Assembly (NCBI GenBank): GCA_937996795.1 | Contig: CALKUH010000068.1 | Location: 62,001-126,000 of the forward strand | Length of the DNA: 64,000 nt | Direction of reading: 5' to 3' | Origin: an uncultured Verrucomicrobiota bacterium | GTDB taxonomy: Bacteria > Verrucomicrobiota > Kiritimatiellia > CAIVKH01 | Part shown: positions 56,177-64,000 of the stretch, piece after piece | Layout of the letters: the number at the start of each line of letters is the position of its first letter | Position numbering within the stretch: the stretch's first letter is position 1 | Notes under the pieces: generated by a model | What the model saw: the letters and a program-made list of their open reading frames with translations, nothing else | Told to the model about the DNA's origin: nothing | Database searches by the model: none | Translations under genes and position numbers: made by a program

Positions 56177-58390
56177 ATGAGCCGGATTGCGCGCGTGGTG
56201 GTGGATCTCTCGCTGGATCGCGAGTTCGATTACCGGGTTCCCGCGGAACTCGATGACGAACTGCGCCTCGGTTCGCGCGTCACCGTGCCGTTCGGACGGC
56301 GCGAGGCGCAGGGCTATGTGGTCGGCTTTGTCGAGACGTCCTCGTTTCCCGCTCTCAAGCCGATCCGGAGCATCGTCGGCAAAAAGCCGCTCGTGGAGGA
56401 GAATATCCTCGGCCTCGCGCGCTGGATCGCCGACTACTACCTCGCCCCGGTCGAGCAGGCCGTCCGCACGGTGCTGCCCAGCGCCGTGCGCAAGGAAACG
56501 GCGCGTTTCAAGCAACAGCGGGTGGTCCACCTGACGGAGCGGGGCAGCGACCCGGCGGAAGTGTTTGCGTTGCGCAAGAAAGCGCCCGCGCAGGCGAAGA
56601 TCATCGATGCGCTCGCGGCGGGGCCCGCGCCGATGCCGGAACTCGCCCGCGCGGGCGCCACCGCCGCGCTTGTGCGGGCGCTGGAGCGGAAGGGTTTCGT
56701 GTCGACATCGGATCAATCGGTGCGGCGCCGCGCCGACGGTGGGCACGAGGTGCTGCCCACGCAGCCGCTGCCGCTGATGCCGCAGCAGCGGGAGGCGCTG
56801 GATATCATCCGCACGTCCATGGACACCCGCCAGCCGCCGGTGGTCTTGCTCTTTGGCGTGACTGGAAGCGGAAAGACCGAGGTCTATCTGCAAGCCATCG
56901 ACCACGCGCTCAAACAGGACGGCGGGTGCATCGTGCTCGTCCCGGAGATTTCGCTGACCCCGCAGACGGTGGACCGGTTCCGCTCGCGCTTCGGCGACAC
57001 CGTGGCCGTGCTGCACAGCGAGTTGTCCTCTGGCGAACGGCATGACGAGTGGCACCGCGTGCACGAAGGCGAGGCGCGCATCGCGATCGGACCGCGCTCC
57101 GCGGTGTTCGCGCCGGTGCGCAACCTGAAGCTCATCGTGGTCGATGAGGAGCACGAGCACAGCTACAAGCAGGAGGAGGCGCCGCGCTACAACGCTCGCG
57201 ATGTCGCCGTCATGCGCGGGCATCGCGACGGGTGCGCCGTGGTGCTGGGTTCCGCCACGCCGTGCCTCGAATCGCTGCAGAATGCGATGCGCGGCAAATA
57301 TGCGCTGGCGCGGATGCCGCACCGCGTGGATCACCGGAAAATGCCCGTCATGCGGATCGTGGACATGCGGCAGGAGATGGAGAAGGAGGGGCGACTCAAT
57401 GTCCTTTCCCGCGATTTGAAGGAAGCCATCCAGTCCCGCATTGAGCGCGCGGAGCAAACGATCCTCTTCCTCAACCGGCGCGGCTTCGCGACCTCGCTCG
57501 TCTGCCCGTCGTGCGGAACCGTCGCGCGCTGCGACCAGTGCAGCGTGGCGATGACGTATCACAAGCCGACCGACCGCCTGGTCTGCCACATCTGCGGCGC
57601 GCAACAGCGCGTGCCCGAACGCTGCCCGAACGCTGAGTGCCGCGATCCCTCGTTCAAATATTCCGGCGTCGGCACGCAGCGCGTCGAGGATGTCCTCCTG
57701 AAAGTGTTCCCGAAAGCGCGCGTGCAGCGGATGGATTCCGACACGATGACGCGCAAGGACGCGTATCGGAAAACACTCGGCGCCTTCCGCGCGGGCCAGA
57801 TCGACATCCTCATCGGCACGCAGATGATCGCCAAGGGCCTCGACTTTCCCGGCGTCACGCTGGTTGGCGTCGTTGCGGCGGATTTGAGCCTGCATTTGCC
57901 GGACTTCCGCGCGGGCGAGCGCACCTTCCAGTTGCTCACCCAGGTGGCGGGGCGCGCGGGCCGCGGGGATTTGATGGGCGAGGTGATCGTCCAGACGTTT
58001 ACGCCGCATCATCCGGCGATCCAGGCCGCGCGCCGCCTCGACTACGACGGGTTTATCTCGGAGGAACTGGAGGCGCGCAAGGAACTCGGCTATCCGCCGT
58101 TCGGACATCTCGTGTGCGTGACGTTGCGCGGCGAACAAGAGGAACTGGTCCAACTCACCGGCGTCTCGCTGGCGCGTCGCATCCAGGAAAAACTCGACCC
58201 GTCCGTACGCCTCGGCGGCCCGAGCCCCGCGCCGCTCGCGAAGGCGCGCGGCGAGTACCGCTATCAACTCATGCTGCGCGCGGCGCAGACCCGCCAGATG
58301 ACCGCGCCCCTGCGCGAGGTGTTGCGCGATTTCAAGTGGCCCGACGCCGTCGCGTGGTCGGTCGATGTGGACGCCCTGTCGCTGCTGTAA
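56177..58390 (+). CDS. priA: Primosomal protein N' / replication-restart helicase PriA
   Basis: A 737-aa superfamily 2 helicase. An N-terminal 3'-DNA-binding domain (RIARVVVDLSLDREFDYRVP) is followed by Walker A LLFGVTGSGKTEVYLQ, DEAH-type VVDEEHEHSYKQ and motif III VLGSATPCLES. The zinc-binding cysteines CPSCGTVARCDQCSVAM and CHICGAQQRVPERCPNAEC follow, then GTQMIAKGLDFPGVTLV and QVAGRAGRG. It restarts stalled replication forks in the cytosol. ATG 56177 (MSRIARV) matches the family start; the frame is open further upstream into the 3645-aa gene, which is spurious. Confidence 0.97.
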   Translation: MSRIARVVVDLSLDREFDYRVPAELDDELRLGSRVTVPFGRREAQGYVVGFVETSSFPALKPIRSIVGKKPLVEENILGLARWIADYYLAPVEQAVRTVLPSAVRKETARFKQQRVVHLTERGSDPAEVFALRKKAPAQAKIIDALAAGPAPMPELARAGATAALVRALERKGFVSTSDQSVRRRADGGHEVLPTQPLPLMPQQREALDIIRTSMDTRQPPVVLLFGVTGSGKTEVYLQAIDHALKQDGGCIVLVPEISLTPQTVDRFRSRFGDTVAVLHSELSSGERHDEWHRVHEGEARIAIGPRSAVFAPVRNLKLIVVDEEHEHSYKQEEAPRYNARDVAVMRGHRDGCAVVLGSATPCLESLQNAMRGKYALARMPHRVDHRKMPVMRIVDMRQEMEKEGRLNVLSRDLKEAIQSRIERAEQTILFLNRRGFATSLVCPSCGTVARCDQCSVAMTYHKPTDRLVCHICGAQQRVPERCPNAECRDPSFKYSGVGTQRVEDVLLKVFPKARVQRMDSDTMTRKDAYRKTLGAFRAGQIDILIGTQMIAKGLDFPGVTLVGVVAADLSLHLPDFRAGERTFQLLTQVAGRAGRGDLMGEVIVQTFTPHHPAIQAARRLDYDGFISEELEARKELGYPPFGHLVCVTLRGEQEELVQLTGVSLARRIQEKLDPSVRLGGPSPAPLAKARGEYRYQLMLRAAQTRQMTAPLREVLRDFKWPDAVAWSVDVDALSLL

Positions 58391-58395
58391 GCGCG

Positions 58396-59811
58396 TCAGC
58401 TGGCGTGCTGCGGGGACGCGGCGCGGCGCGCGGTGAACAGCGCGGCGGCGTGAAGGACCAGGGCGACAACCAGCACGGTTGCCCCGGCGGTCGCCAGCAC
58501 CTGCAACACGTTGAATTCGGCGGGATACATGTGATGGCGGCGGGGCAAGCCGTGGTAGCCCAGACGGAAAAGGGGCAGGAACGTCATCAGTACACCGGCC
58601 AGCAGGACCCAGGCCGCGGCCCGAAGTACGGCGGGGGAGGGAATGCGGCCCGTCCAAAGGGGCCAGTGTTGCACCGCAATCGCGAGCAGCGCCGTCAGGG
58701 CGCCACCGACGAAGATCAGGTGCATGTGCGCCACGACGAATACGCTGTTGTGCAGATGCGGATTCAATGCCGGGGAGGCCAGGGGCAGGCCGGTAAGCAA
58801 TCCAATCGCGAGCAGCACAATAAAGACGCGGAGCAGGGCGCTGGCGGGTTGCGCGGTCCATCCGCCCCGGGCCGCCGCCACCATCCAGCTCAGCAGGACC
58901 ACGCCCAGGGGCACCGCGACGAGATGGCTCATCAGGGCCGCCACGCCGGCTTCCGCCGGGCCTGCGCCGGCCATCAGATGACGCCCCCACAGGAAATAGC
59001 TCAACAGCGCGACCGCCGGCAGGCACCACGCGACCATGCGCCGCATCGGCAAGCGGGCCCCCGATACGGACTCGAGCAGGTCGCTCATGGCGCCGCACGC
59101 GGGAAGGATCACCGCAAAGACCGCGGGCGTGGCGGCCGCCCAGAACAGTTGCTTCAGGATGCTCGGGTCGCCGCCGTGCGCCGGATCGAACAGCGGGAGG
59201 CCAAACGCGCGTTCCGCGATCAGGAGCAACATCGTCGCCACCAGCAGCGGCGCAGCCATCAGGGTCGCCAGCGCGCCCGCATACAGCCCGGTTACGGTGA
59301 GTGGGCCCTGGTGCCACGGCTCACGCGTTACGCGCGCGTGCGTGGTCGCCATCAGGTTCACCGCCAGCAGCAGGACGGCCAGCGCCGATCCCGTCACGCC
59401 GAGCGCCGCCAGGACAACCGGTGTCGGCGAGGACACCAACGCATACGGTGTGGCGAACGACCAACCCGTGTCCACGCCGCCCGTCAGGAAGGCGACGGCG
59501 ATCAGCAACGCGCCTGCGCCGTAGGACCACCACGCAAGGCTGTTGAGACGCGGCATCACAAAAGACGTGCGCCCCGTGAGGCGCGGCAGCGAGGTCAGGC
59601 CGAGCAGGGCGGGAAACGCCGGCAACAGGACGAAATACACCATCAGCATCCCGTGCAGGCTGAACAGCTTGTCGAATGTGTCGGATTGCATCAGCCAACC
59701 GGACGGATGGATCAGCTCCATGCGCATCAGCAGCGCGGCCAGGATTCCTGCGAAAAAGAAGAATGCCATCGCCCGGCCAAACCGGCGGGCCAATCGCTCG
59801 TGATGCAGCAT
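58396..59811 (-). CDS. Heme-copper oxidase subunit I homologue lacking CuB ligands
   Basis: A 471-aa, 12-helix COX1-like membrane protein. Aligned by eye with mitochondrial COX1, conserved landmarks are His53 (heme a, LFSLHGMLMVYF), FDPAHGGDP, His362 and His364 (heme ligands, VVAHMHLIF) and PRR (423-425). The oxygen-reducing centre is changed: canonical GHPEVY reads ATPAVF (227-232), so His240, Glu242 and Tyr244 become Thr228, Ala230 and Phe232. WAHH reads WGRH, so one of two CuB histidines is Arg277. The K-channel Lys is Val. No subunit II or III is nearby. ATG 59811 has GGGAG upstream. It may bind heme but should not reduce oxygen in the usual way. Confidence 0.88.
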   Translation of the reverse strand: MLHHERLARRFGRAMAFFFFAGILAALLMRMELIHPSGWLMQSDTFDKLFSLHGMLMVYFVLLPAFPALLGLTSLPRLTGRTSFVMPRLNSLAWWSYGAGALLIAVAFLTGGVDTGWSFATPYALVSSPTPVVLAALGVTGSALAVLLLAVNLMATTHARVTREPWHQGPLTVTGLYAGALATLMAAPLLVATMLLLIAERAFGLPLFDPAHGGDPSILKQLFWAAATPAVFAVILPACGAMSDLLESVSGARLPMRRMVAWCLPAVALLSYFLWGRHLMAGAGPAEAGVAALMSHLVAVPLGVVLLSWMVAAARGGWTAQPASALLRVFIVLLAIGLLTGLPLASPALNPHLHNSVFVVAHMHLIFVGGALTALLAIAVQHWPLWTGRIPSPAVLRAAAWVLLAGVLMTFLPLFRLGYHGLPRRHHMYPAEFNVLQVLATAGATVLVVALVLHAAALFTARRAASPQHAS

Positions 59812-59944
59812 GGTCGTCTCCCGTGTTTCTGTGAAGTGGCGTAGCTTCTTTGTTCGCAATAGCTTGCACAATCGGGGAATCCCTGATTGAGTCTGCGCGT
59901 TCGCAATTCCAGCCGCTTGTGCTACGTTTTGCGCCCGGAGGATT

Positions 59945-60364
59945 ATGAAGCCGATTCTGATTCAGCAGGAAGAAACGCCCGTCATTCGCAAAACCAAAGA
60001 ACTGTGCCAGGCCATTCTGGACCAGCCCGCGTACCAGGAGATGAAGCGCACGATCCAGGCGTTCCTCGCTGACACGAAGATGCGCGAGCAATACCAGCGC
60101 CTGTGCGACCTTCAGGACCAGTTGCACGAGAAGCACGAGAGCGGGCACACGATCACGGATGACGAGGTCGCGCAATTCGAGCGCGAGGAAACCGAGTTCC
60201 TCTCCAATTCCGTCGCGCAGGGGTTCATCGACGCGCAGCGCGCGATGCACAAGATCGAGCAGACCGTTTCCGCCTACGTCCGCAAAACCTTCGAACTCGG
60301 ACGCCTGCCGACCGACGATGACTTCTCCGGCGGCGGTTGCGGTCCGTCCTGTGGCTGTCACTAA
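59945..60364 (+). CDS. YlbF/YmcA-family protein with Cys-rich C-terminal tail
   Basis: A 139-aa helical protein. TKELCQAILDQPAYQEMKRTIQAFLAD and EFLSNSVAQGFIDAQRAMHKIEQTV match the YlbF (Com_YlbF) pattern. In Bacillus such proteins act with YaaT and YmcA in an Fe-S-containing complex that regulates competence and RNase Y. The last residues, GGGCGPSCGCH, contain three Cys plus His and could hold a metal or Fe-S cluster. GGAGG lies 4-8 bp before the ATG. Partner genes are absent here. Confidence 0.85.
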   Translation: MKPILIQQEETPVIRKTKELCQAILDQPAYQEMKRTIQAFLADTKMREQYQRLCDLQDQLHEKHESGHTITDDEVAQFEREETEFLSNSVAQGFIDAQRAMHKIEQTVSAYVRKTFELGRLPTDDDFSGGGCGPSCGCH

Positions 60365-60394
60365 TCAGGCCGCGTGGCTCCGAAAAAACCTTTT

Positions 60395-60425
60395 CGCGTC
60401 TTTCGCGTGTTTCGTGGTTAACTCC
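60395..60425. repeat. Short CGCGTTTTTC / CGTGGTT intergenic phrase
   Basis: The spacer before the flavoprotein gene contains CTTTCGCGTGTTTCGTGGTT, the reverse complement of an AACCACGAAACACGCGAAAG phrase related to the block near 9768. The two are about 50 kb apart, outside genes. Confidence 0.4.
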
Positions 60426-60430
60426 TCCCC

Positions 60431-61660
60431 ATGAGCGGGAGGCACTACGTGGTCGCGGGTGGCGGGGCGGCGGGCTTTTTCGGCGCGATCGCCGCGGCGG
60501 AGGCCGATCCGGCGGCGCGCGTCACGCTGCTCGAAAAAAGTCCCGAGCTGCTGGCCAAGGTCACGATCTCCGGCGGCGGGCGCTGCAATGTCACGCATCA
60601 CTGTTTTGACGTGGACCGCCTGGTCCGCAACTACCCGCGCGGTCAGCGTGAACTCATCGGCCCGTTTCACCGGTTCCAGCCGCGCGACACGGTGCAGTGG
60701 TTCGAGTCGCGCGGCGTTCCCCTCAAGGTCGAAAGCGACGGGCGCATGTTTCCCGTCAGCGACTCGTCCGCCAGCATCGTACAGTGCCTGCGCCACGCCG
60801 CACAGGAGGCGGGCGTACAGGTGCACACCGGACGCGGCCTGCGCGCGCTGCATCCGCGCGCGGACGGCGGATTCGAACTCGACCTGACGACCGGGGAGCG
60901 CATCGAGGCCGATCGCCTGCTGCTTGCGACCGGCGGCAACAAGGCCACCGCGGGGTACGCGCTGGCCGCGTCCGCCGGGCACGCCATCGAGCCGCCCGCG
61001 CCGTCGCTGTTCACCTTCAACATCGAAGATCCTACGCTGCATGCGCTCGCGGGCATCGCCGTCGCCGAGGCCGCCGCCGTTTCGCCGCAGCACCGCCTCG
61101 AACAGCGTGGGCCGCTGTTGATCACGCATTGGGGCGTGAGCGGTCCGGCGGCGTTGAAACTTTCCGCATGGGGCGCGCGCGTGTTTGCCGGCTGCAACTA
61201 CACCTTTGACCTGAACATCGCGTGGACACCGCAGGCGCGTGACGCGCTGCTTGCGCGCATGGACGCCTTGCGCCTGCGCCATCCCGCGCGTGTCGTGGCG
61301 GGCGGCGGCGTGCTCGACGCGCCGAACCGCCTGTGGGAGTGGTTGTGCCGGCGCGCGGAGATCCCGGCCGACCGCCAGTGGGCACAGCTTGGAAAGACAT
61401 CGGAGCGCCGCTTGCTGGAGGAACTGCTCGCGTGCCGCCTGCCGGTCACCGGCAAGAGCATGTACAAGGACGAATTCGTCACCTGCGGCGGCGTGCGGCT
61501 GAGCGAAGTGAACTTCAAGACGATGGAAAGCAAGGTGTGCCCGGGCCTGCATTTCGCCGGCGAATTGCTCGACATCGACGCCGTCACCGGCGGCTTCAAT
61601 TTCCAGGCCGCCTGGACCACCGGCTGGATCGCCGGTCGCGCGATGGCGGGCGCGGAGTAA
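60431..61660 (+). CDS. NAD(P)/FAD-dependent oxidoreductase, HI0933/BaiN family
   Basis: A 409-aa flavoprotein. An N-terminal dinucleotide-binding Rossmann motif (VVAGGGAAGFFGAIAAAEA) is followed by ISGGGRCNVTHHCFDVD, a hallmark of the HI0933 family. The C-terminal TGKSMYKDEFVTCGGVRLSEVNFKTMESK and GELLDIDAVTGGFNFQAAWTTG are also typical. Members include BaiN flavoproteins and uncharacterised ones; substrate unknown. No ribosome-binding site is obvious at ATG 60431. Confidence 0.93.
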   Translation: MSGRHYVVAGGGAAGFFGAIAAAEADPAARVTLLEKSPELLAKVTISGGGRCNVTHHCFDVDRLVRNYPRGQRELIGPFHRFQPRDTVQWFESRGVPLKVESDGRMFPVSDSSASIVQCLRHAAQEAGVQVHTGRGLRALHPRADGGFELDLTTGERIEADRLLLATGGNKATAGYALAASAGHAIEPPAPSLFTFNIEDPTLHALAGIAVAEAAAVSPQHRLEQRGPLLITHWGVSGPAALKLSAWGARVFAGCNYTFDLNIAWTPQARDALLARMDALRLRHPARVVAGGGVLDAPNRLWEWLCRRAEIPADRQWAQLGKTSERRLLEELLACRLPVTGKSMYKDEFVTCGGVRLSEVNFKTMESKVCPGLHFAGELLDIDAVTGGFNFQAAWTTGWIAGRAMAGAE

Positions 61661-61662
61661 TA

Positions 61663-61723
61663 TGCAAGGTCTGTAAAAACGATTCCGGGGCGCTTGCAAC
61701 GTCTGTAAATTACAGACACTGCA
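61663..61723. promoter_or_regulatory. Tandem operator with palindromic TGTAA/TTACA sites
   Basis: A 29-bp imperfect inverted repeat (61695-61723) contains the near-perfect palindrome GTCTGTAAATTACAGAC (61701-61717). Its left arm TGCAACGTCTGTAAA recurs with one mismatch at 61663-61677, exactly 32 bp (about three helical turns) upstream. This suggests a repressor or activator that binds two phased sites before the thioredoxin-fold gene. Confidence 0.6.
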
Positions 61724-61740
61724 ACTACGGAGGATGCGCG

Positions 61741-62229
61741 ATGAAATGGGCGTGGGTCGTCGTGTGGGGGTGGTGGGTGGCCGCGGGGCTGGCGCAGCCG
61801 GTGGAAAAATTCCCGGAGCGGAAATGGTTCCAGAACGGGAAAGGCTACGCGGAGGCGCTGGAGGTGCAGAAGGCCACGGGGGCGGATCTCTTCGTCTATT
61901 TCGCGCGCTATTCGCCGAGCGACGAGAAGGGGTTGTGCAACTGGTTTGAAGGGCGCGCGCTGCAGCATCCGGTGCTGGAGAAATACCTGCGGGGCTACCT
62001 GAAGGTGAAGTTCACGTTCCCGCTGGGGAAGGATGACCTGGCGATCGCGGAAAAGTTCCGCGTGAACAAGTGCCCGGCGGTGTTTGTGGTGCAGACGAAC
62101 GGATGGAATCATCGTGTGGCGGTGTTCGATTGGAGCGGGAACCAGCCGGAGTTGATCCCGGCGGAGAAGCTCGTTCCCGCGATCCGGGAGAAGAGCGGCG
62201 TTCGCTACCGCGAGGGCGCGGCGGAATAA
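61741..62229 (+). CDS. Secreted thioredoxin-fold protein
   Basis: A 162-aa exported protein with a signal peptide (WAWVVVWGWWVAAGLA). The fold is suggested by LFVYFARYSPSDEKGLCNWFEG and AEKFRVNKCPAVFVVQTNG, a thioredoxin-like beta-alpha pattern with the cis-Pro. The active-site CxxC is absent; only isolated Cys remain. It therefore probably lacks standard disulfide exchange. GGAGG precedes the ATG with good spacing, and the palindromic operator upstream indicates a dedicated regulator. Confidence 0.82.
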   Translation: MKWAWVVVWGWWVAAGLAQPVEKFPERKWFQNGKGYAEALEVQKATGADLFVYFARYSPSDEKGLCNWFEGRALQHPVLEKYLRGYLKVKFTFPLGKDDLAIAEKFRVNKCPAVFVVQTNGWNHRVAVFDWSGNQPELIPAEKLVPAIREKSGVRYREGAAE

Positions 62230-62309
62230 GTGGTCCGGATTCGTGCTTGCGTGCGCGGGTGTGCTGCCGTTTATTCGCGGGATAGGCCGTCGCGTGCGAC
62301 GGCGCCGCC

Positions 62310-63974
<1,665 letters not shown>

Positions 63975-64000
63975 AGGCCGAGATCGATCCGCCGGACCTG

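Noticed and set aside
56096..59317. 1073-codon minus-strand frame across priA
   Set aside because: Antisense to a clear PriA; its upstream part is in another frame of the oxidase-like gene.
57637..59844. 735-codon plus-strand frame after priA
   Set aside because: Gln/Arg/His-rich shadow of the oxidase-like gene and priA; no family.

Overview
The window is a GC-rich bacterial chromosome segment with tightly packed operons. I saw no rRNA, tRNA, CRISPR array, transposase or integrase. Gene content points to the PVC superphylum, most likely Kiritimatiellota, Lentisphaerota or Verrucomicrobiota. The pointers are very large secreted Calx-beta/cadherin-like/FG-GAP proteins whose C-termini end in a 'DPDGDxLxNxxEY' style module, a sulfatase beside sugar-metabolism genes, a Gfo/Idh/MocA dehydrogenase with a sugar-phosphate isomerase, and a YlbF-family protein. 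This placement is inference from content; no marker gene fixes it.

Layout. 1-8268 (minus strand): a Ser/Thr kinase that runs off the left edge, a secreted cyclophilin, an HD+CHAD protein, polyphosphate kinase Ppk1, a Ppx/GppA phosphatase and a ROK sugar kinase. Together they form a polyphosphate locus. 8400-10962 (minus): nucleoside phosphorylase PpnP, SrkA-like kinase and TrpD. 11110-13119 (plus): a Gfo/Idh/MocA oxidoreductase and a TIM-barrel sugar-phosphate isomerase. 13307-16548 (minus): sulfatase, a VapBC toxin-antitoxin pair and a dNTP triphosphohydrolase. 16598-20604 (plus): a Nudix-YihY-coiled-coil-glycosyltransferase-HAD operon joined by ATGA overlaps. 20622-29129: mixed housekeeping genes, namely a DUF255 thioredoxin-domain protein, amidase, HAD-like protein, zinc-ribbon membrane protein, pseudouridine synthase, phosphoesterase, IscA-type protein and LysM protein.

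29328-56120 (plus): six adjacent genes occupying almost 27 kb. Three are small or medium secreted proteins or lipoproteins (355, 608 and 340 aa). Three are large secreted proteins (3065, 888 and 3645 aa). Spacing is 27 bp or less, or overlapping, apart from one 40-bp gap, so they are probably one transcription unit. The 3065-aa protein has a PA14 domain, a very long helical region with a glycine-rich hydrophobic stretch, and a C-terminal beta domain. That layout resembles Tc-toxin A subunits, although I cannot prove homology. A SurA/PpiC-type lipoprotein lies inside the cluster and may be its dedicated chaperone. This is the best candidate for an undescribed system in the window.

56177-63974: primosomal helicase PriA, a heme-copper oxidase subunit I homologue, a YlbF-family protein with a cysteine-rich tail, a BaiN/HI0933-type flavoprotein, a secreted thioredoxin-fold protein behind a strong palindromic operator, and a SulP anion transporter. 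The oxidase homologue keeps its heme ligands but has lost two of three CuB histidines, the cross-linked tyrosine, and the D- and K-channel residues. Several unlinked genes share a promoter layout in which the -10 box lies 6 bp before the ATG, which predicts leaderless mRNAs.
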